Assembly: GCF_017052655.1 (NCBI RefSeq)
Contig: NZ_JAFIDC010000001.1
Span: forward strand, 682,001-746,000
DNA: 64,000 bases
Origin: Acholeplasma equirhinis
GTDB taxonomy: Bacteria > Bacillota_I > Bacilli_A > Acholeplasmatales > Acholeplasmataceae
Direction: 5' to 3'
Below the pieces are notes generated by a model. That model searched no databases. It saw only the letters and a list, made by a program, of their open reading frames with translations, and was not told where the DNA came from. The position numbers and the translations under genes are program-made. Of this stretch, positions 39,601-49,492 are shown one piece after another. The stretch's first letter is position 1. Each line of letters opens with the position of its first letter.

Positions 39601-42600
39601 GTTTATTACCTGCTATCTTATAAAGTAAGTTTTCTGCACTTACTTTTTTATAAATCGGTCCTTCAACATAGCGGATACCTAAGTTTTCTAGGTATTCTTT
39701 TTGTTCTTTACTTTTAACATTTCTAATAACGAGGGCCATTTGATGTGATTCAAGTAAGACCTTTAACATCTTGATGTAATCAAACCATTTTGAATCACCT
39801 TTTTTATCATCTAAATGGAGTGCATTGAATGGGAAGCTTAATGCAACATCAATCGCTGTTGTATCAATACCAATTCCGGTTTCAGTCAATTCATTTATTT
39901 GAGTTAAATATTGAGTTGATTTAATCTCCCCACCTTTAACTTTAAAACGTATAAATTCAAATGGAATACCATACTTTTTAAATAAACCAATTATAAACGG
40001 ATTAAAGTTAGGATCTAAGAAGGTTTCTTTAGAAACAGGAATTGTAATTTTAATTAACTTCTCAGTTTCTTTTTCTAATAATGATAAGAACTCTAGAACC
40101 ATTGTAATATGATATTTTTCTAAATCAAATAAACGGTTACGCTTTTTAGCAATTGCTAGTAAATACTTAGAATCAATATCAATATTATCTAAAATTAAAT
40201 CAGATTCGTATTGCCAAACAACATTTCTTGAAAGATCAATTAATTGATTAAAGGTTAATGCAAGTTGATGACCTTCAATTGCTTCATTTAAATAATTAAT
40301 GACTTGTTGTTCAAATACTTCATCTTCATAAATCTTATGTTCAAAGAAAATATAATCTTCACCATGTTCTTGACGTTTTAAGAAATCAAGTGATAATTCT
40401 AAATATCGGTAAATTTTTGCAGGATTTTTTTCCTCTGTTACAACCGGATAACGAATAATTGATAGTTTCGGATGGAATTTTTCATAATGAATAACTTGAG
40501 ATTGGTAAGCACTAACTACCTTTAAATAGTCCTTAATGGTCTTTGTAACAGTTCTAATATCGTTGTATGGTACATAAACAAACAGTTGATAAGTTGAAAA
40601 ACGATACGTTTCACCATCTTCAAAGAACTTTTTAGTCACTTGACCAAATTCTTTGAAAAACTGTAATGTATCTTCATAACCATAAATTGGTAAAATTGAC
40701 TCATTAAAGTTAATTAAGATCATTGAACCCTTTTCGTTAATTAACTCAGGCATTCTTTGATTAAGTGCGTTTAAATTGGATAATGAAGTTTCAAAATCAA
40801 CGGTAGCTTCCATAACTAATTTACTCTTTTCTTCAAAATAGCTTGTTAAATCTTCAAAAATGGATACAATTTTAACTTCATCACCATCTTTAATTGAAAT
40901 CATCTTTTCTTTTATTTGTTTTTCATTAAAATGATAAAGTGATGTGTCAAACAATCCAGGTTTTTCAAATAACCTTGATATTGTTTTATCATATTCTTTA
41001 ACTTCATGCACGTATAAACGATTCATAAATGATTCAAGCGGTAAATGTTGATCAACATAAAGTAGTTTTTGAGCTGCTTTATTAAACTGTTGTTGATAAG
41101 CACTCATGATTCTAATCGCAAGTATTTCTGAATTAATGATTTGATTTAAAAATTCATTTTGAACTTTCAATCTATTGCGTTTTTCTTCATCAGATAAGCA
41201 TGTGTAAATGATAGTTGCTAAGCCCTTAAAAAGGTCAAAATAAAGCGCAGGATCATTCACATCTTTATCAAGATAAACAACAAATACACCTAAATCAAAA
41301 AGTGCGAATCCATAAACATATTTAATTGTTTCATCAAACGGTTTTAATGTTAAGATATTGAAATCATATTTAAATGCAGATGGTCTACCAAAACGTTCTT
41401 CACCATCATTTAAGATTTCACCAATTAAAGATTCTTGATAAGTCGTTTTTGCAAGTTGCTTATCATAAAGTCTTTCTTTTTTATAGTGATATAACATCTC
41501 ATCACGTTTTGAAAAAACAATCATATCTTTAACTGTAATATATTCTTCAACTTTCATGAAGAAATTTCTTAAGAAATCACGCAGCTGTTTAGTCTCAGTA
41601 ATTTGATGTGAAAATGCCATTAAATCAATTAATGTGTGCATTTGTTCTAGATTTTGACTGGACTTTTTCTTTTCTATAAATGGTTCTTTTATTTCAAAGA
41701 AATGTGTGTCTTCTGAAACCTTCCTTTCATCTTGAAAGGTTTGTTTTTCAGTTTTCTTTTCAACACGTTGAAGTGCTTTTAATTTCTTTTGATATAAATC
41801 AATTGAAAACTTATTATTTAACTTAGTATAAAGGTCAATTAAAAGTGTATAAGTTTCAATTAAAAAATTACTATCCATTTCATCAAACTTATGGGAGAAA
41901 TCTGCATCTAAAATGGTTGCACGGTGATAATCCTTTTCGAGTAAATAAATCTTTAATAAAGTTAAAAATGCATCCATTTCAAACTTTGGATGACCTTTAA
42001 ATTGTAAGGCGAAACTTTTAGCTTCATCATATTTTTCTAATTTGAATAGAACATTTAGATAATCTGGTATATAAGATTGACTTGGGTCAATCTTTTTCAT
42101 TGATTCAATTAACAATAAAGCTTTTGGTCCTTCATTCTTTTCTAAATAGATATTTAAAAGATCTTTTGAAAGTTTAAGTCTGACATCATCAGGTATCACA
42201 TCCTGAAGGGTCGCTTCTAAATCCGATTGATATGCTTGATGTGTGCGTTTTTTAAATTCAATTAAATTTAATTCAGCTAAATACCTTTTAATAACAGGTA
42301 AAACTTCTTTTCTTAAACTATAAAATTTATAAGCCACTTCAAATTGTTTTAATTCAAGTGCTGCCAAAAAAATCAGTTCATAAAATCTTTCTGCTTCTTG
42401 TGATTTTAAATCTTTTTCATTTTCACGATAATATTTCAATCCATATTCATAAACATCTTTAAAATACCCCAGTTCAAACTTCATTTTAAGTAAATGGATA
42501 AAAACGGTTAAGTAGTTTTTAACCGTTAAGGATTGTGAATTCAAAAATGATTCAATTTCTAAAATTGAACTATCTGATGGTGATAATTCAAGTAAATGGT

Positions 42601-42619
42601 CTATTTTAATAAAGATCAC
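39584..42619 (-). CDS. TPR protein with sensor region and degenerate GGDEF and EAL domains
   Basis: A 1011-residue cytosolic protein. Residues ~1-285 are TPR-like helical repeats; ~320-470 look like a GAF domain; ~490-620 may be a PAS-like sensor. At ~640-760 MILINFNESI and YRFSTYQLFVYVPY align with LIDLDNF and YRLGGDEFAVLLP of GGDEF domains, with the active site lost. From ~775, LALTFNQLIDLSRNVVWQYESDLIL and the final LENLGIRYVEGPIYKKVSAENLL align with the first and last blocks of EAL domains, with catalytic residues not kept. It would therefore bind ligand or partners rather than make or break c-di-GMP. It overlaps a LicA-like kinase gene by 4 bp upstream. Confidence 0.68.
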   Translation of the reverse strand: MIFIKIDHLLELSPSDSSILEIESFLNSQSLTVKNYLTVFIHLLKMKFELGYFKDVYEYGLKYYRENEKDLKSQEAERFYELIFLAALELKQFEVAYKFYSLRKEVLPVIKRYLAELNLIEFKKRTHQAYQSDLEATLQDVIPDDVRLKLSKDLLNIYLEKNEGPKALLLIESMKKIDPSQSYIPDYLNVLFKLEKYDEAKSFALQFKGHPKFEMDAFLTLLKIYLLEKDYHRATILDADFSHKFDEMDSNFLIETYTLLIDLYTKLNNKFSIDLYQKKLKALQRVEKKTEKQTFQDERKVSEDTHFFEIKEPFIEKKKSSQNLEQMHTLIDLMAFSHQITETKQLRDFLRNFFMKVEEYITVKDMIVFSKRDEMLYHYKKERLYDKQLAKTTYQESLIGEILNDGEERFGRPSAFKYDFNILTLKPFDETIKYVYGFALFDLGVFVVYLDKDVNDPALYFDLFKGLATIIYTCLSDEEKRNRLKVQNEFLNQIINSEILAIRIMSAYQQQFNKAAQKLLYVDQHLPLESFMNRLYVHEVKEYDKTISRLFEKPGLFDTSLYHFNEKQIKEKMISIKDGDEVKIVSIFEDLTSYFEEKSKLVMEATVDFETSLSNLNALNQRMPELINEKGSMILINFNESILPIYGYEDTLQFFKEFGQVTKKFFEDGETYRFSTYQLFVYVPYNDIRTVTKTIKDYLKVVSAYQSQVIHYEKFHPKLSIIRYPVVTEEKNPAKIYRYLELSLDFLKRQEHGEDYIFFEHKIYEDEVFEQQVINYLNEAIEGHQLALTFNQLIDLSRNVVWQYESDLILDNIDIDSKYLLAIAKKRNRLFDLEKYHITMVLEFLSLLEKETEKLIKITIPVSKETFLDPNFNPFIIGLFKKYGIPFEFIRFKVKGGEIKSTQYLTQINELTETGIGIDTTAIDVALSFPFNALHLDDKKGDSKWFDYIKMLKVLLESHQMALVIRNVKSKEQKEYLENLGIRYVEGPIYKKVSAENLLYKIAGNKHGENN

Positions 42620-43482
42620 CCTTTAATTTTTTCAAACAAGGTTGCTGCAAATTTCAAGTACTTATCTGCAATCATTTGGAAATCTAAGTGTAGTTTTTCG
42701 CTTAATCCAATTTCATGTTTATAGGTTGCAACAATGTGCCATTGAAGTACTTGGTACATTCTGTAAAATCTTAATCTTCTTAATTCTTCCTCTTGTGCAG
42801 GTCTGTCTAAATAAATAGAAAGTAATTTTTCAGCATCATCAAAATTAATATTACCAAATGATGCAATATCATAGAATGGGTCATTCATACCAGTGAATTC
42901 CCAATCTAATAAATACAGTTTGTCAGTACCTTTAACAAAGTTAGATCTTTGGGCATCCCCATGACAAAATACTTTATTGATAGAAGAAAACTCTTCATCG
43001 TACATTTTTAACCAAAACATTTTTAACATGTGATAATCATGAGATGGAGTTTCTTTTAAAAGTTTTTCATATCTTCTTAATCGATTCTTTAAATCATAAT
43101 CTGCACCTTTGATGTTTGAATGGTGAAGTTTATGTAATGTATCTGCAACACCTTTATAGTCATCTTCACTAAATTCTTGTGAAAGAGGTGTACCTTCAAT
43201 ATATTTTGATACCTTGATACCTGACTTCGTATCAAAATATACAATTTCAGATGATATACCAAGTGGAGCAATTAAATCTAAATGTTGTTTTTCGGTTTGT
43301 AAGTTAATGATTGGTTCTCCACCTTCACCAATTTTACGAATTGTAAAAGGTTCACCATTCACTAACACTTTAAAAGTGTAATTACTCATTCCACCTTTAA
43401 AACGAGATTCAACAACAATCTTATCTTCTTCAACATTAAATACATTCTTTGCTATTTCTAGCATTTCTTTTTCAATCGACAT
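42616..43482 (-). CDS. choline/aminoglycoside kinase-like phosphotransferase (LicA-like)
   Basis: A 288-residue small-molecule kinase of the APH/choline kinase fold. It has a glycine-rich RFKGGMSNYTFKV loop, the catalytic FCHGDAQRSNFV (Brenner motif HGDxxxxN) and the metal-binding LLDWEFTGMNDPFYDIA. LicA-type proteins phosphorylate choline; other relatives act on ethanolamine, thiamine or sugars. Its start overlaps the phosphodiesterase end and its stop the next gene, so it belongs to a rdgB-phosphoesterase-kinase-signalling operon. Confidence 0.8.
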   Translation of the reverse strand: MSIEKEMLEIAKNVFNVEEDKIVVESRFKGGMSNYTFKVLVNGEPFTIRKIGEGGEPIINLQTEKQHLDLIAPLGISSEIVYFDTKSGIKVSKYIEGTPLSQEFSEDDYKGVADTLHKLHHSNIKGADYDLKNRLRRYEKLLKETPSHDYHMLKMFWLKMYDEEFSSINKVFCHGDAQRSNFVKGTDKLYLLDWEFTGMNDPFYDIASFGNINFDDAEKLLSIYLDRPAQEEELRRLRFYRMYQVLQWHIVATYKHEIGLSEKLHLDFQMIADKYLKFAATLFEKIKG

Positions 43483-43918
43483 GGATAAAACTCACCTTTC
43501 CTTTTTCAAATACAGCATAGCTTTTATCTTTAAATTCACTTAATGCACCAGGATTAATATAGGTAATATTGTGAATTGTTTTATAAAATGCTTCATGCGT
43601 ATGACCAAAGATGCAAAGATCCACTTTAAGTGATTCTGCAAGATCAATCAATTCTTGTAATCCATATTTAACACTTTGCAAGTGTCCGTGTGTCAAAAGT
43701 ATTTTTAAACCATCAAATTCAATCAGTCTTTCAGTTGGAAGATCATGATAATAATCATTATTACCTTTAACTGCTATCATTTTAGCTTTTTCTACTGTTT
43801 TAATATCTAATCCTAAATCTCCAGTATTAAGATGCAGATCAAAGCCTTCTTCATTCTTTATGACTTTTTCAAGCAAGTCACTTCTGCCATGTATATCGCC
43901 AGTAATTAATAATTTCAT
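43472..43918 (-). CDS. YfcE/MJ0936-type metallophosphoesterase
   Basis: A 148-residue calcineurin-like phosphodiesterase with GDIHGR, NTGDLG, VKGNNDYY (GNCD-like), THGHLQSV and FGHTHEAF, all the metal ligands of the family. The ATG at 43916-43918 follows GGAGGG; a longer frame to 43981 is spurious. It begins inside the last 14 codons of rdgB. The cyclic or phosphodiester substrate is unknown. Confidence 0.88.
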   Translation of the reverse strand: MKLLITGDIHGRSDLLEKVIKNEEGFDLHLNTGDLGLDIKTVEKAKMIAVKGNNDYYHDLPTERLIEFDGLKILLTHGHLQSVKYGLQELIDLAESLKVDLCIFGHTHEAFYKTIHNITYINPGALSEFKDKSYAVFEKGKVSFIHVD

Positions 43919-44480
43919 CCTTACCCTCCAAAAATTTTTTAAGTGCTGCTGCACGATGAGAGTTAATACGTTTATAAACACTACCTAATACTGCAAGTGA
44001 TTGGGATTCACCTTTTGGAATAAAAATCGGATCATAACCAAAACCATCACTACCATCCATTGAATAACCAATTGCACCTTCAAACTTACCTTCAAAAACA
44101 AATGTTTTTAAATCAGGAAAAGCAATACAAATCGTACAGTTGAAATACGCATATCGATCCGTCTTTCCTTCTAAGGATTTTAAGAGTTTCAGGTTGTTAC
44201 CTATGTCACCAAGTCCAGAATACCTTGATGAATAAAGTCCAGGCAAATCGTAAAGTGATGGAACAACTAATCCGGAGTCATCTGAGATGACTGGTATATT
44301 ATACGCCTTCGCATAATATAATGCTTTAATTTTCGCATTTTCAACAAAAGTTTTTCCAGTTTCTTTTGGTACTTCAGATTCATTTGGTTTGATATTTATG
44401 AGTTCAAAAGGTGTACCTTCTAAGATAGATCTAAGTTCTTCTAATTTATGTTTATTTGAAGTGACAATTGCTAATTTCAT
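43878..44480 (-). CDS. rdgB: XTP/dITP diphosphatase (RdgB/HAM1)
   Basis: Removes inosine and xanthosine triphosphates from the nucleotide pool. The 200-residue protein has VTSNKHKLEELR at the start, the DDSGLVV motif and GFGYDPIFIP, then SHRAAALKKF. It runs 41 bp into the next gene because its reading frame continues past the usual C-terminus. It is the first gene of the leftward operon, divergent from the CPBP protease gene. Confidence 0.93.
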   Translation of the reverse strand: MKLAIVTSNKHKLEELRSILEGTPFELINIKPNESEVPKETGKTFVENAKIKALYYAKAYNIPVISDDSGLVVPSLYDLPGLYSSRYSGLGDIGNNLKLLKSLEGKTDRYAYFNCTICIAFPDLKTFVFEGKFEGAIGYSMDGSDGFGYDPIFIPKGESQSLAVLGSVYKRINSHRAAALKKFLEGKDEIINYWRYTWQK

Positions 44481-44547
44481 AGATTAGTCTCCTTACATCT
44501 TTCCTACATCTTATTATATCATCAATCGATTTTACTATTATATCTAG

Positions 44548-44553
44548 TATAAT
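44548..44553 (+). promoter_or_regulatory. possible -10 of the CPBP protease gene
   Basis: TATAAT about 30 bp before the start codon; the -35 is not close to consensus. Confidence 0.4.
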
Positions 44554-44584
44554 AGAAATAGAAAACATTTTAAGGAGACATTAC

Positions 44585-45781
44585 ATGCAAGAACAATTAG
44601 ATCAAATCGAAAACGAATTTAAATCATTACATGATGATGAGCATGAATTCAATGATAGTCAAAAACCTAGATTCGCTTTCGCAATACTAACTTATCTTGC
44701 TTACTTAATTGTACCATCTATAATTGTCTTATTGATTCTAGCTGGTTCACGTGATAATTCATTCATATTTAAGCAAGCAAGTGCTGTTGAAATGGCCATA
44801 GAATCAGCTTTTAGTGATGTCAATGGTGTCTTAATCATTAAAACTGAAGACATGCCTGCATTTAAGCCATATCAAAAGATTTTAATGCCTGCATATGAAA
44901 AAGATGGTTATACCGTTTATTTAAATTCTTACGCATCATTCTTTACTAATGAACAAGATTTAGGTAATGTTGAAGTCATCATTGTTGATTATCGATATCA
45001 AACTGTATTAACAGAACAAGGATTCCTAACATTAATTTCAAGAGAAAAAACAAATTGGGCTAACTCAGCAACTGTCAATCTATATATTGCAGAATCTTCA
45101 ATTCCTGATTTTTTACCAAATGAAACAGTCAGTTATTTAACAACAAATAACTTATTATTAGAACCTTCCATACTGATTAATGATACATTCTCCGACATCT
45201 TCTCATTTGTTTTATATGCAGCCTTCTCTGGAATCTTAATTGTTTTACTTAGACCTTCACTTGCTAAAGATTTAGACCCTTTAAAGAAAATCGAAAAGTC
45301 TACAATCCTTGGTCAAACTGGTTTAGGTGTGCTTTATTTATTTGCAGGTGGCATTATAACAAATGTGATTGTTAGTTTATTAAATACGACATTAAATATT
45401 CCAGAAGAAATCTCTGCTAACCAACTTTCAATTAACAGATCACTCATGGGACCACTTTGGTTTGTTATGGTGATTGTTGCTGTCGTTGGTGCACCTATTG
45501 TTGAAGAACTCGTCTTCCGTAAAGCAATCTTTGGATTAATCAAGAACCAAACAGTTGCGTTAATTGTATCTGCTGTTGCCTTTGGATCAATTCATATTAC
45601 AACTGAACTTTTAGAAGGAGATATGCTACTTGCTTTAACATCAGGTCTTTCTTATATCATCTCAGGTGTTTTACTCGGATTAATTTATATTCAAAATAAA
45701 AAGAATATTTACATGAACATGTTTATTCATGGTGCTTATAATTTAGTTGCTATGATCTTAACAATCATTAGTTTAATGTAA
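44585..45781 (+). CDS. CPBP-family intramembrane metalloprotease
   Basis: A 398-residue membrane protein: acidic N-terminal tail, one helix (~35-55), an extracytoplasmic domain (~70-200), then about seven helices. The active-site motifs of the CPBP/Abi (Rce1-like) family are present: EELVFRKAIFG (EExxxR), FGSIHI with a His, and FIHGAYNLVA with the last His. It may process membrane peptides or confer self-immunity; no partner is nearby. AAGGAG precedes the ATG. Confidence 0.85.
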   Translation: MQEQLDQIENEFKSLHDDEHEFNDSQKPRFAFAILTYLAYLIVPSIIVLLILAGSRDNSFIFKQASAVEMAIESAFSDVNGVLIIKTEDMPAFKPYQKILMPAYEKDGYTVYLNSYASFFTNEQDLGNVEVIIVDYRYQTVLTEQGFLTLISREKTNWANSATVNLYIAESSIPDFLPNETVSYLTTNNLLLEPSILINDTFSDIFSFVLYAAFSGILIVLLRPSLAKDLDPLKKIEKSTILGQTGLGVLYLFAGGIITNVIVSLLNTTLNIPEEISANQLSINRSLMGPLWFVMVIVAVVGAPIVEELVFRKAIFGLIKNQTVALIVSAVAFGSIHITTELLEGDMLLALTSGLSYIISGVLLGLIYIQNKKNIYMNMFIHGAYNLVAMILTIISLM

Positions 45782-45807
45782 AAAAAAGACCTTACGCATA
45801 AGGTCTT
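45780..45807 (-). terminator. terminator of the ankyrin gene, also facing the CPBP gene
   Basis: Stem AAGACCTTA/TAAGGTCTT with loop CGCA, and seven or more T residues on the minus strand. Confidence 0.85.
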
Positions 45808-46742
45808 AGTAAATTAATACATACACTTAATTTATATTTATTTGCATAATCAAGGGCTGTCAATTTAAGATGGTCCTTTTTTAATCGATAACCTTGTTCA
45901 AGTAAGGCTCTTAATTTATTATAATCTCTGTTTAATACTGCGAGTGTTAAGCTTTGGGATTCAACCAGTTTAATATAAGTTGGTGAAAGTTTCCATTCTT
46001 CTAAGAATCTAGCGATATCTTGATGATCATTCATTTTCGCAAGCACAATTGGTGTCTCAAATCGACGATTCACAATATCGATAAAACAATCAGCTTTTAA
46101 AAGTTTCATGACAGTATCTTTGGTACCATATTTAGCTGCATTAAACAGTGGAGTTTCAAAGTGATCATTTAAAGCATTTGGATCTAGATTTTGATTCAAA
46201 AATAAATCAATTAAAGATTCATTCGTTGTGCGTGCTGCATAATGTAAAAATGTATTGGATGCATCATCTAAATAGAACCAAGAAAGTTTAGAAACTTCCA
46301 TTAAGTAATGAATTAAATGTTCGTGACCAGCAAGAATTGCATAATGAATTGGTAACCGGTCTTCTGTTGTTTTAGCCATAGGGTTTGCACCAGATTCCAT
46401 TAAGAGCTTTACCATGTCTAAATTCCCTTTATGACAAGCAAGGTGTAAAACGGTCTCATTTCTGGAGTTTTCTATATCGACTCTCGCATATTTTTCAATC
46501 AGTTTTTTAGCCAGTAGTAATTTACCTTTTCTTGCACAATCAAAAAGTGCAGTTTCTCCTAACTGATCTGTTATATTTACATCCATATCTTGGCTTAATA
46601 GGTAATCAACAACATCGTGTGCACTACCTAAGACTGCATAATGTAAGAGACTTTTACCTCTAGGGTCTTTAACACCGATAAAGTCAAGATTGGATTGTAG
46701 TAATGAGATATCATTTTCAAAAGCATACTTAAATAAATCCAA
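45792..46742 (-). CDS. ankyrin-repeat protein
   Basis: A 316-residue protein made almost entirely of ankyrin repeats, about eight to nine by eye (GKSLLHYAVLGSAHDVVDYLL, GETALFDCARKGKLLLAKKLI, NETVLHLACHKGNLDMVKLL, and so on). It has no signal peptide or membrane segment, so is cytoplasmic, a protein-binding scaffold with no stated partner. It lies alone between terminators, downstream of hup. Confidence 0.88.
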   Translation of the reverse strand: MDLFKYAFENDISLLQSNLDFIGVKDPRGKSLLHYAVLGSAHDVVDYLLSQDMDVNITDQLGETALFDCARKGKLLLAKKLIEKYARVDIENSRNETVLHLACHKGNLDMVKLLMESGANPMAKTTEDRLPIHYAILAGHEHLIHYLMEVSKLSWFYLDDASNTFLHYAARTTNESLIDLFLNQNLDPNALNDHFETPLFNAAKYGTKDTVMKLLKADCFIDIVNRRFETPIVLAKMNDHQDIARFLEEWKLSPTYIKLVESQSLTLAVLNRDYNKLRALLEQGYRLKKDHLKLTALDYANKYKLSVCINLLRPYA

Positions 46743-46785
46743 TTTAAATTCCTCCCTCTTACAACTCTATGATATCATATCTTCC

Positions 46786-46814
46786 AAAAAAAAAGCCCCA
46801 AACAGATTGAGGCT
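46786..46814 (-). terminator. terminator of hup
   Basis: 8-bp stem with one wobble pair (AGCCTCAA/TTGGGGCT) followed on the minus strand by eight T residues. Confidence 0.8.
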
Positions 46815-46826
46815 ACTTCGAGCAAA

Positions 46827-47102
46827 TTATTTAACTGCGTCTTTTAACAATTTACCAGCTTTGAAAGCAGGTGTTTTTTGTGCAGGAACGACAATTTCTT
46901 CGCCTGTACGAGGGTTCTTACCTTTTCTAGCTACACGATTTCTAACTTCAAAAGTACCAAAACCTGTGACAACTACTTTCTCCCCTCTTTTTGCAAGTGT
47001 TTCAGTTACAACTTCAGCGAATGCATTGATAACTGCTTCTGCTAACACTTGAGTAGTTTCAGCCTTGTCGGCTACATGAGCAACTAACTCAGTTTTGTTC
47101 AT
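46827..47102 (-). CDS. hup: nucleoid protein HU
   Basis: A 91-residue HU/IHF-family protein: MNKTELVAHVADKAETTQ, the GFGTFEVRNRVARKGKNPRTGEEI beta-arm region with the intercalating Pro, and the ending AFKAGKLLKDAVK. It binds and bends DNA non-specifically. It follows gpsA, as in Bacillus, but has its own promoter and terminator. AGGAGG precedes the ATG. Confidence 0.95.
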   Translation of the reverse strand: MNKTELVAHVADKAETTQVLAEAVINAFAEVVTETLAKRGEKVVVTGFGTFEVRNRVARKGKNPRTGEEIVVPAQKTPAFKAGKLLKDAVK

Positions 47103-47133
47103 AATATTTTATCCTCCTGTGTAGATTATCTAT

Positions 47134-47163
47134 ATTGTATCATAACTTATTTATATATTACAA
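47134..47163 (-). promoter_or_regulatory. promoter of hup
   Basis: Minus strand TTGTAA (47158-47163), 18-bp spacer, TACAAT (47134-47139) with a TGn extension. Confidence 0.65.
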
Positions 47164-47178
47164 ATGATACATATTGGC

Positions 47179-48174
47179 TTACTCAAGGGTTTCAGCTTTA
47201 AGTTCCCTTGTGAGTAAGAGTGTAATTGCATCTTTAACTGGCAATTGATTGAAAATCACATCATATGCAACTTCAATAATTGGAAGTTCAATACCTTCCT
47301 TTATACAAAGATCTTTAGCTGCTTGAATGGCTCTTACACCTTCAACAACCATACGAGATTCTGCTAAGACTTGATCAACAGGTATACCTTGTCCAATCTT
47401 TAAACCGGCATTAAAGTTTCTAGAATTATTACTTGATGCAGTGACAATTAAATCACCAATACCGGTTAGACCAAAGGCAGTTTCTTTCTTTCCACCCATT
47501 GCAGATACAACTCTAACAATTTCAAGAATACCACGTGTGATTAATGCAGCACGTGCATTCTCACCTAATCCAAAACCAGTCATAATACCAGAAACGATTG
47601 CGATGGCATTTTTAATTGCACCACCGACTTCACAACCAATTAAGTCGTCTGACGTGTAAATTCGTAAATATGTGCGGTTTGAGAAGAGCTTTTGTACAGT
47701 TTGTGCAAACCAAGATGTTTCACTTGCTGCTGTTAACACAGTTAATTTGCGAAGAATAACTTCCTCAGCATGCGATGGTCCAGTTAAAACTGCATATGCA
47801 CCAAGAAATTCTTTAGAAATTTCATCTTTAACAATTTCAGAAACACGTTTTAATGTGTTTGGCTCAATTCCTTTTGAGACATTAATAAAATAGTTCTTTC
47901 TAAAAGAAAGTTTATTAATATCTGATAGCGATTGACGCATAAATTTCGTTGGAACTGCAAGTACTAAATGATCGGAGAAATTTAATGTTTCTTCTAACGA
48001 AGTTGTTGCTTTAATTTTCTCAATCGGTAAGTCAAAGAATGGATGAATACCCTTATTGATTTTATCAACACCTTCTTTGTTGATATCATAAACAAGAGTT
48101 TCATGCCCATTATCTTCAAGTACTTGAGCTAAAGTGGTTCCCCATGAGCCACCTCCAATGACACTAATCTTCAT
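47179..48174 (-). CDS. gpsA: glycerol-3-phosphate dehydrogenase [NAD(P)+]
   Basis: Reduces dihydroxyacetone phosphate to glycerol-3-phosphate for phospholipid synthesis. The 331-residue protein begins MKISVIGGGSWGTTLAQ, the NAD(P)-binding Gly loop, and shows NVSKGIE, TGPSHAEEV, GGAIKNAIAI with the catalytic Lys, and GIGDLIVT. The ATG at 48172-48174, behind AAAGGA, is used rather than the one two codons earlier. It overlaps the end of der by 11 bp. Confidence 0.94.
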   Translation of the reverse strand: MKISVIGGGSWGTTLAQVLEDNGHETLVYDINKEGVDKINKGIHPFFDLPIEKIKATTSLEETLNFSDHLVLAVPTKFMRQSLSDINKLSFRKNYFINVSKGIEPNTLKRVSEIVKDEISKEFLGAYAVLTGPSHAEEVILRKLTVLTAASETSWFAQTVQKLFSNRTYLRIYTSDDLIGCEVGGAIKNAIAIVSGIMTGFGLGENARAALITRGILEIVRVVSAMGGKKETAFGLTGIGDLIVTASSNNSRNFNAGLKIGQGIPVDQVLAESRMVVEGVRAIQAAKDLCIKEGIELPIIEVAYDVIFNQLPVKDAITLLLTRELKAETLE

Positions 48175-49480
48175 AAGCATCCTTCTTTCTGAAAGTGAAT
48201 TTGAGCGGTGTACCCGTTAAGTCAAATACACTTCTAAATTGATTTTGTAGATATCTTTCATATGAGAAATGAATATAATTTGGTTCATTGACGAAAATAC
48301 TAATTGTTGGTGGTTTAACATCAACTTGTGTTGCATAATTAAATTTAGCTTTACCTTGGTTAAAGACTGCAGGTGGATTCATCGCAACTGCATCCATTAA
48401 GGTTTCATTGATTAGTTTAGTTGGTAATTCTTTTGTAAAGTTTGCATAAACTTGTTTTAAGACTGGGAAGAGTGTATGTACTCTTTGATTTTCTTTTGCT
48501 GATAAAAAGACAATTGGTGCATATGGTAAGAATTTGAAGTCTTCTCTAATCTTTTCTTCAAATTTCTTCATTGTCTTATCATCTTTTTGAACAGCATCCC
48601 ATTTGTTAACAACAATGATTGCGGCACGCATGTATTCCATAGCATATCCTGCAACGTGTGTATCTTGTTCTTGGATGCCATCTTTACCATCAATCACAAT
48701 AAGCGCAACATCAGCACGTTCAAGTGCAGTGATTGCACGTAGTAGTGAATACTTATCTAAGTTTTCATATACTTTACCACGTTTTTTAATACCTGCTGTA
48801 TCAATAACTGTATACTTTTGTTTATCTTTTGTAAAGGTTGTATCAATAGCATCGGTTGTCGTACCTGAAATTGGAGAAACAATCACTCGATCTTCACCAA
48901 GAATAGCGTTAACTAGTGATGATTTACCAACATTTGGTCTTCCAATAACTGCAAATGAAATGATACCTTTTTCTTTTTCTTTATCTTCCTGCACCATGTA
49001 TGACATGACTTTATCTAAAAGGTCACCAATACCAATACCATGATGTGTGGAGATTGCAATCGGATCAGAAAAACCTAATGCAAAAAACTCATAGGAGTTG
49101 TTAATCATTGAAATATCATCAATTTTATTAACAGCTATGATGACTGGTTTTTCAGTTTTATAAAGTTGTTTAGCAATATAGTAGTCACTATCTGTTAAGC
49201 CAACTGTTCCATCAACAACAAAGATGATGACATCCGCTTCATCCATCGCAATTTCTGCTTGTTGCTTAATTTGAGTAAGAAAAGGAGCATCGCCGACTTC
49301 AATGCCCCCTGTGTCAATTAGACTAAACTTTTTAGTTAACCACTCGGCTTGGGCATAAATACGATCCCTTGTAACTCCTGCAACATCGTCAATGATTGAG
49401 ATACGATCACCGACTATTCGATTAAACAGTGACGACTTCCCAACATTTGGACGACCCACAATAGCAACTGTAAATGGCAT
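48164..49480 (-). CDS. der: ribosome-assembly GTPase Der (EngA)
   Basis: A 438-residue GTPase with two tandem G domains, each with GRPNVGKSSL, a G3 DTAGI-type motif (DTGGIEVG and DTAGIKKRG), and NKxD motifs (NKIDD, NKWD), then a C-terminal KH-like domain. It is needed for 50S maturation. It lies between rpsA and gpsA in the order typical of Firmicutes and overlaps gpsA. Confidence 0.96.
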   Translation of the reverse strand: MPFTVAIVGRPNVGKSSLFNRIVGDRISIIDDVAGVTRDRIYAQAEWLTKKFSLIDTGGIEVGDAPFLTQIKQQAEIAMDEADVIIFVVDGTVGLTDSDYYIAKQLYKTEKPVIIAVNKIDDISMINNSYEFFALGFSDPIAISTHHGIGIGDLLDKVMSYMVQEDKEKEKGIISFAVIGRPNVGKSSLVNAILGEDRVIVSPISGTTTDAIDTTFTKDKQKYTVIDTAGIKKRGKVYENLDKYSLLRAITALERADVALIVIDGKDGIQEQDTHVAGYAMEYMRAAIIVVNKWDAVQKDDKTMKKFEEKIREDFKFLPYAPIVFLSAKENQRVHTLFPVLKQVYANFTKELPTKLINETLMDAVAMNPPAVFNQGKAKFNYATQVDVKPPTISIFVNEPNYIHFSYERYLQNQFRSVFDLTGTPLKFTFRKKDAYED

Positions 49481-49492
49481 ACTAAAACCTTC

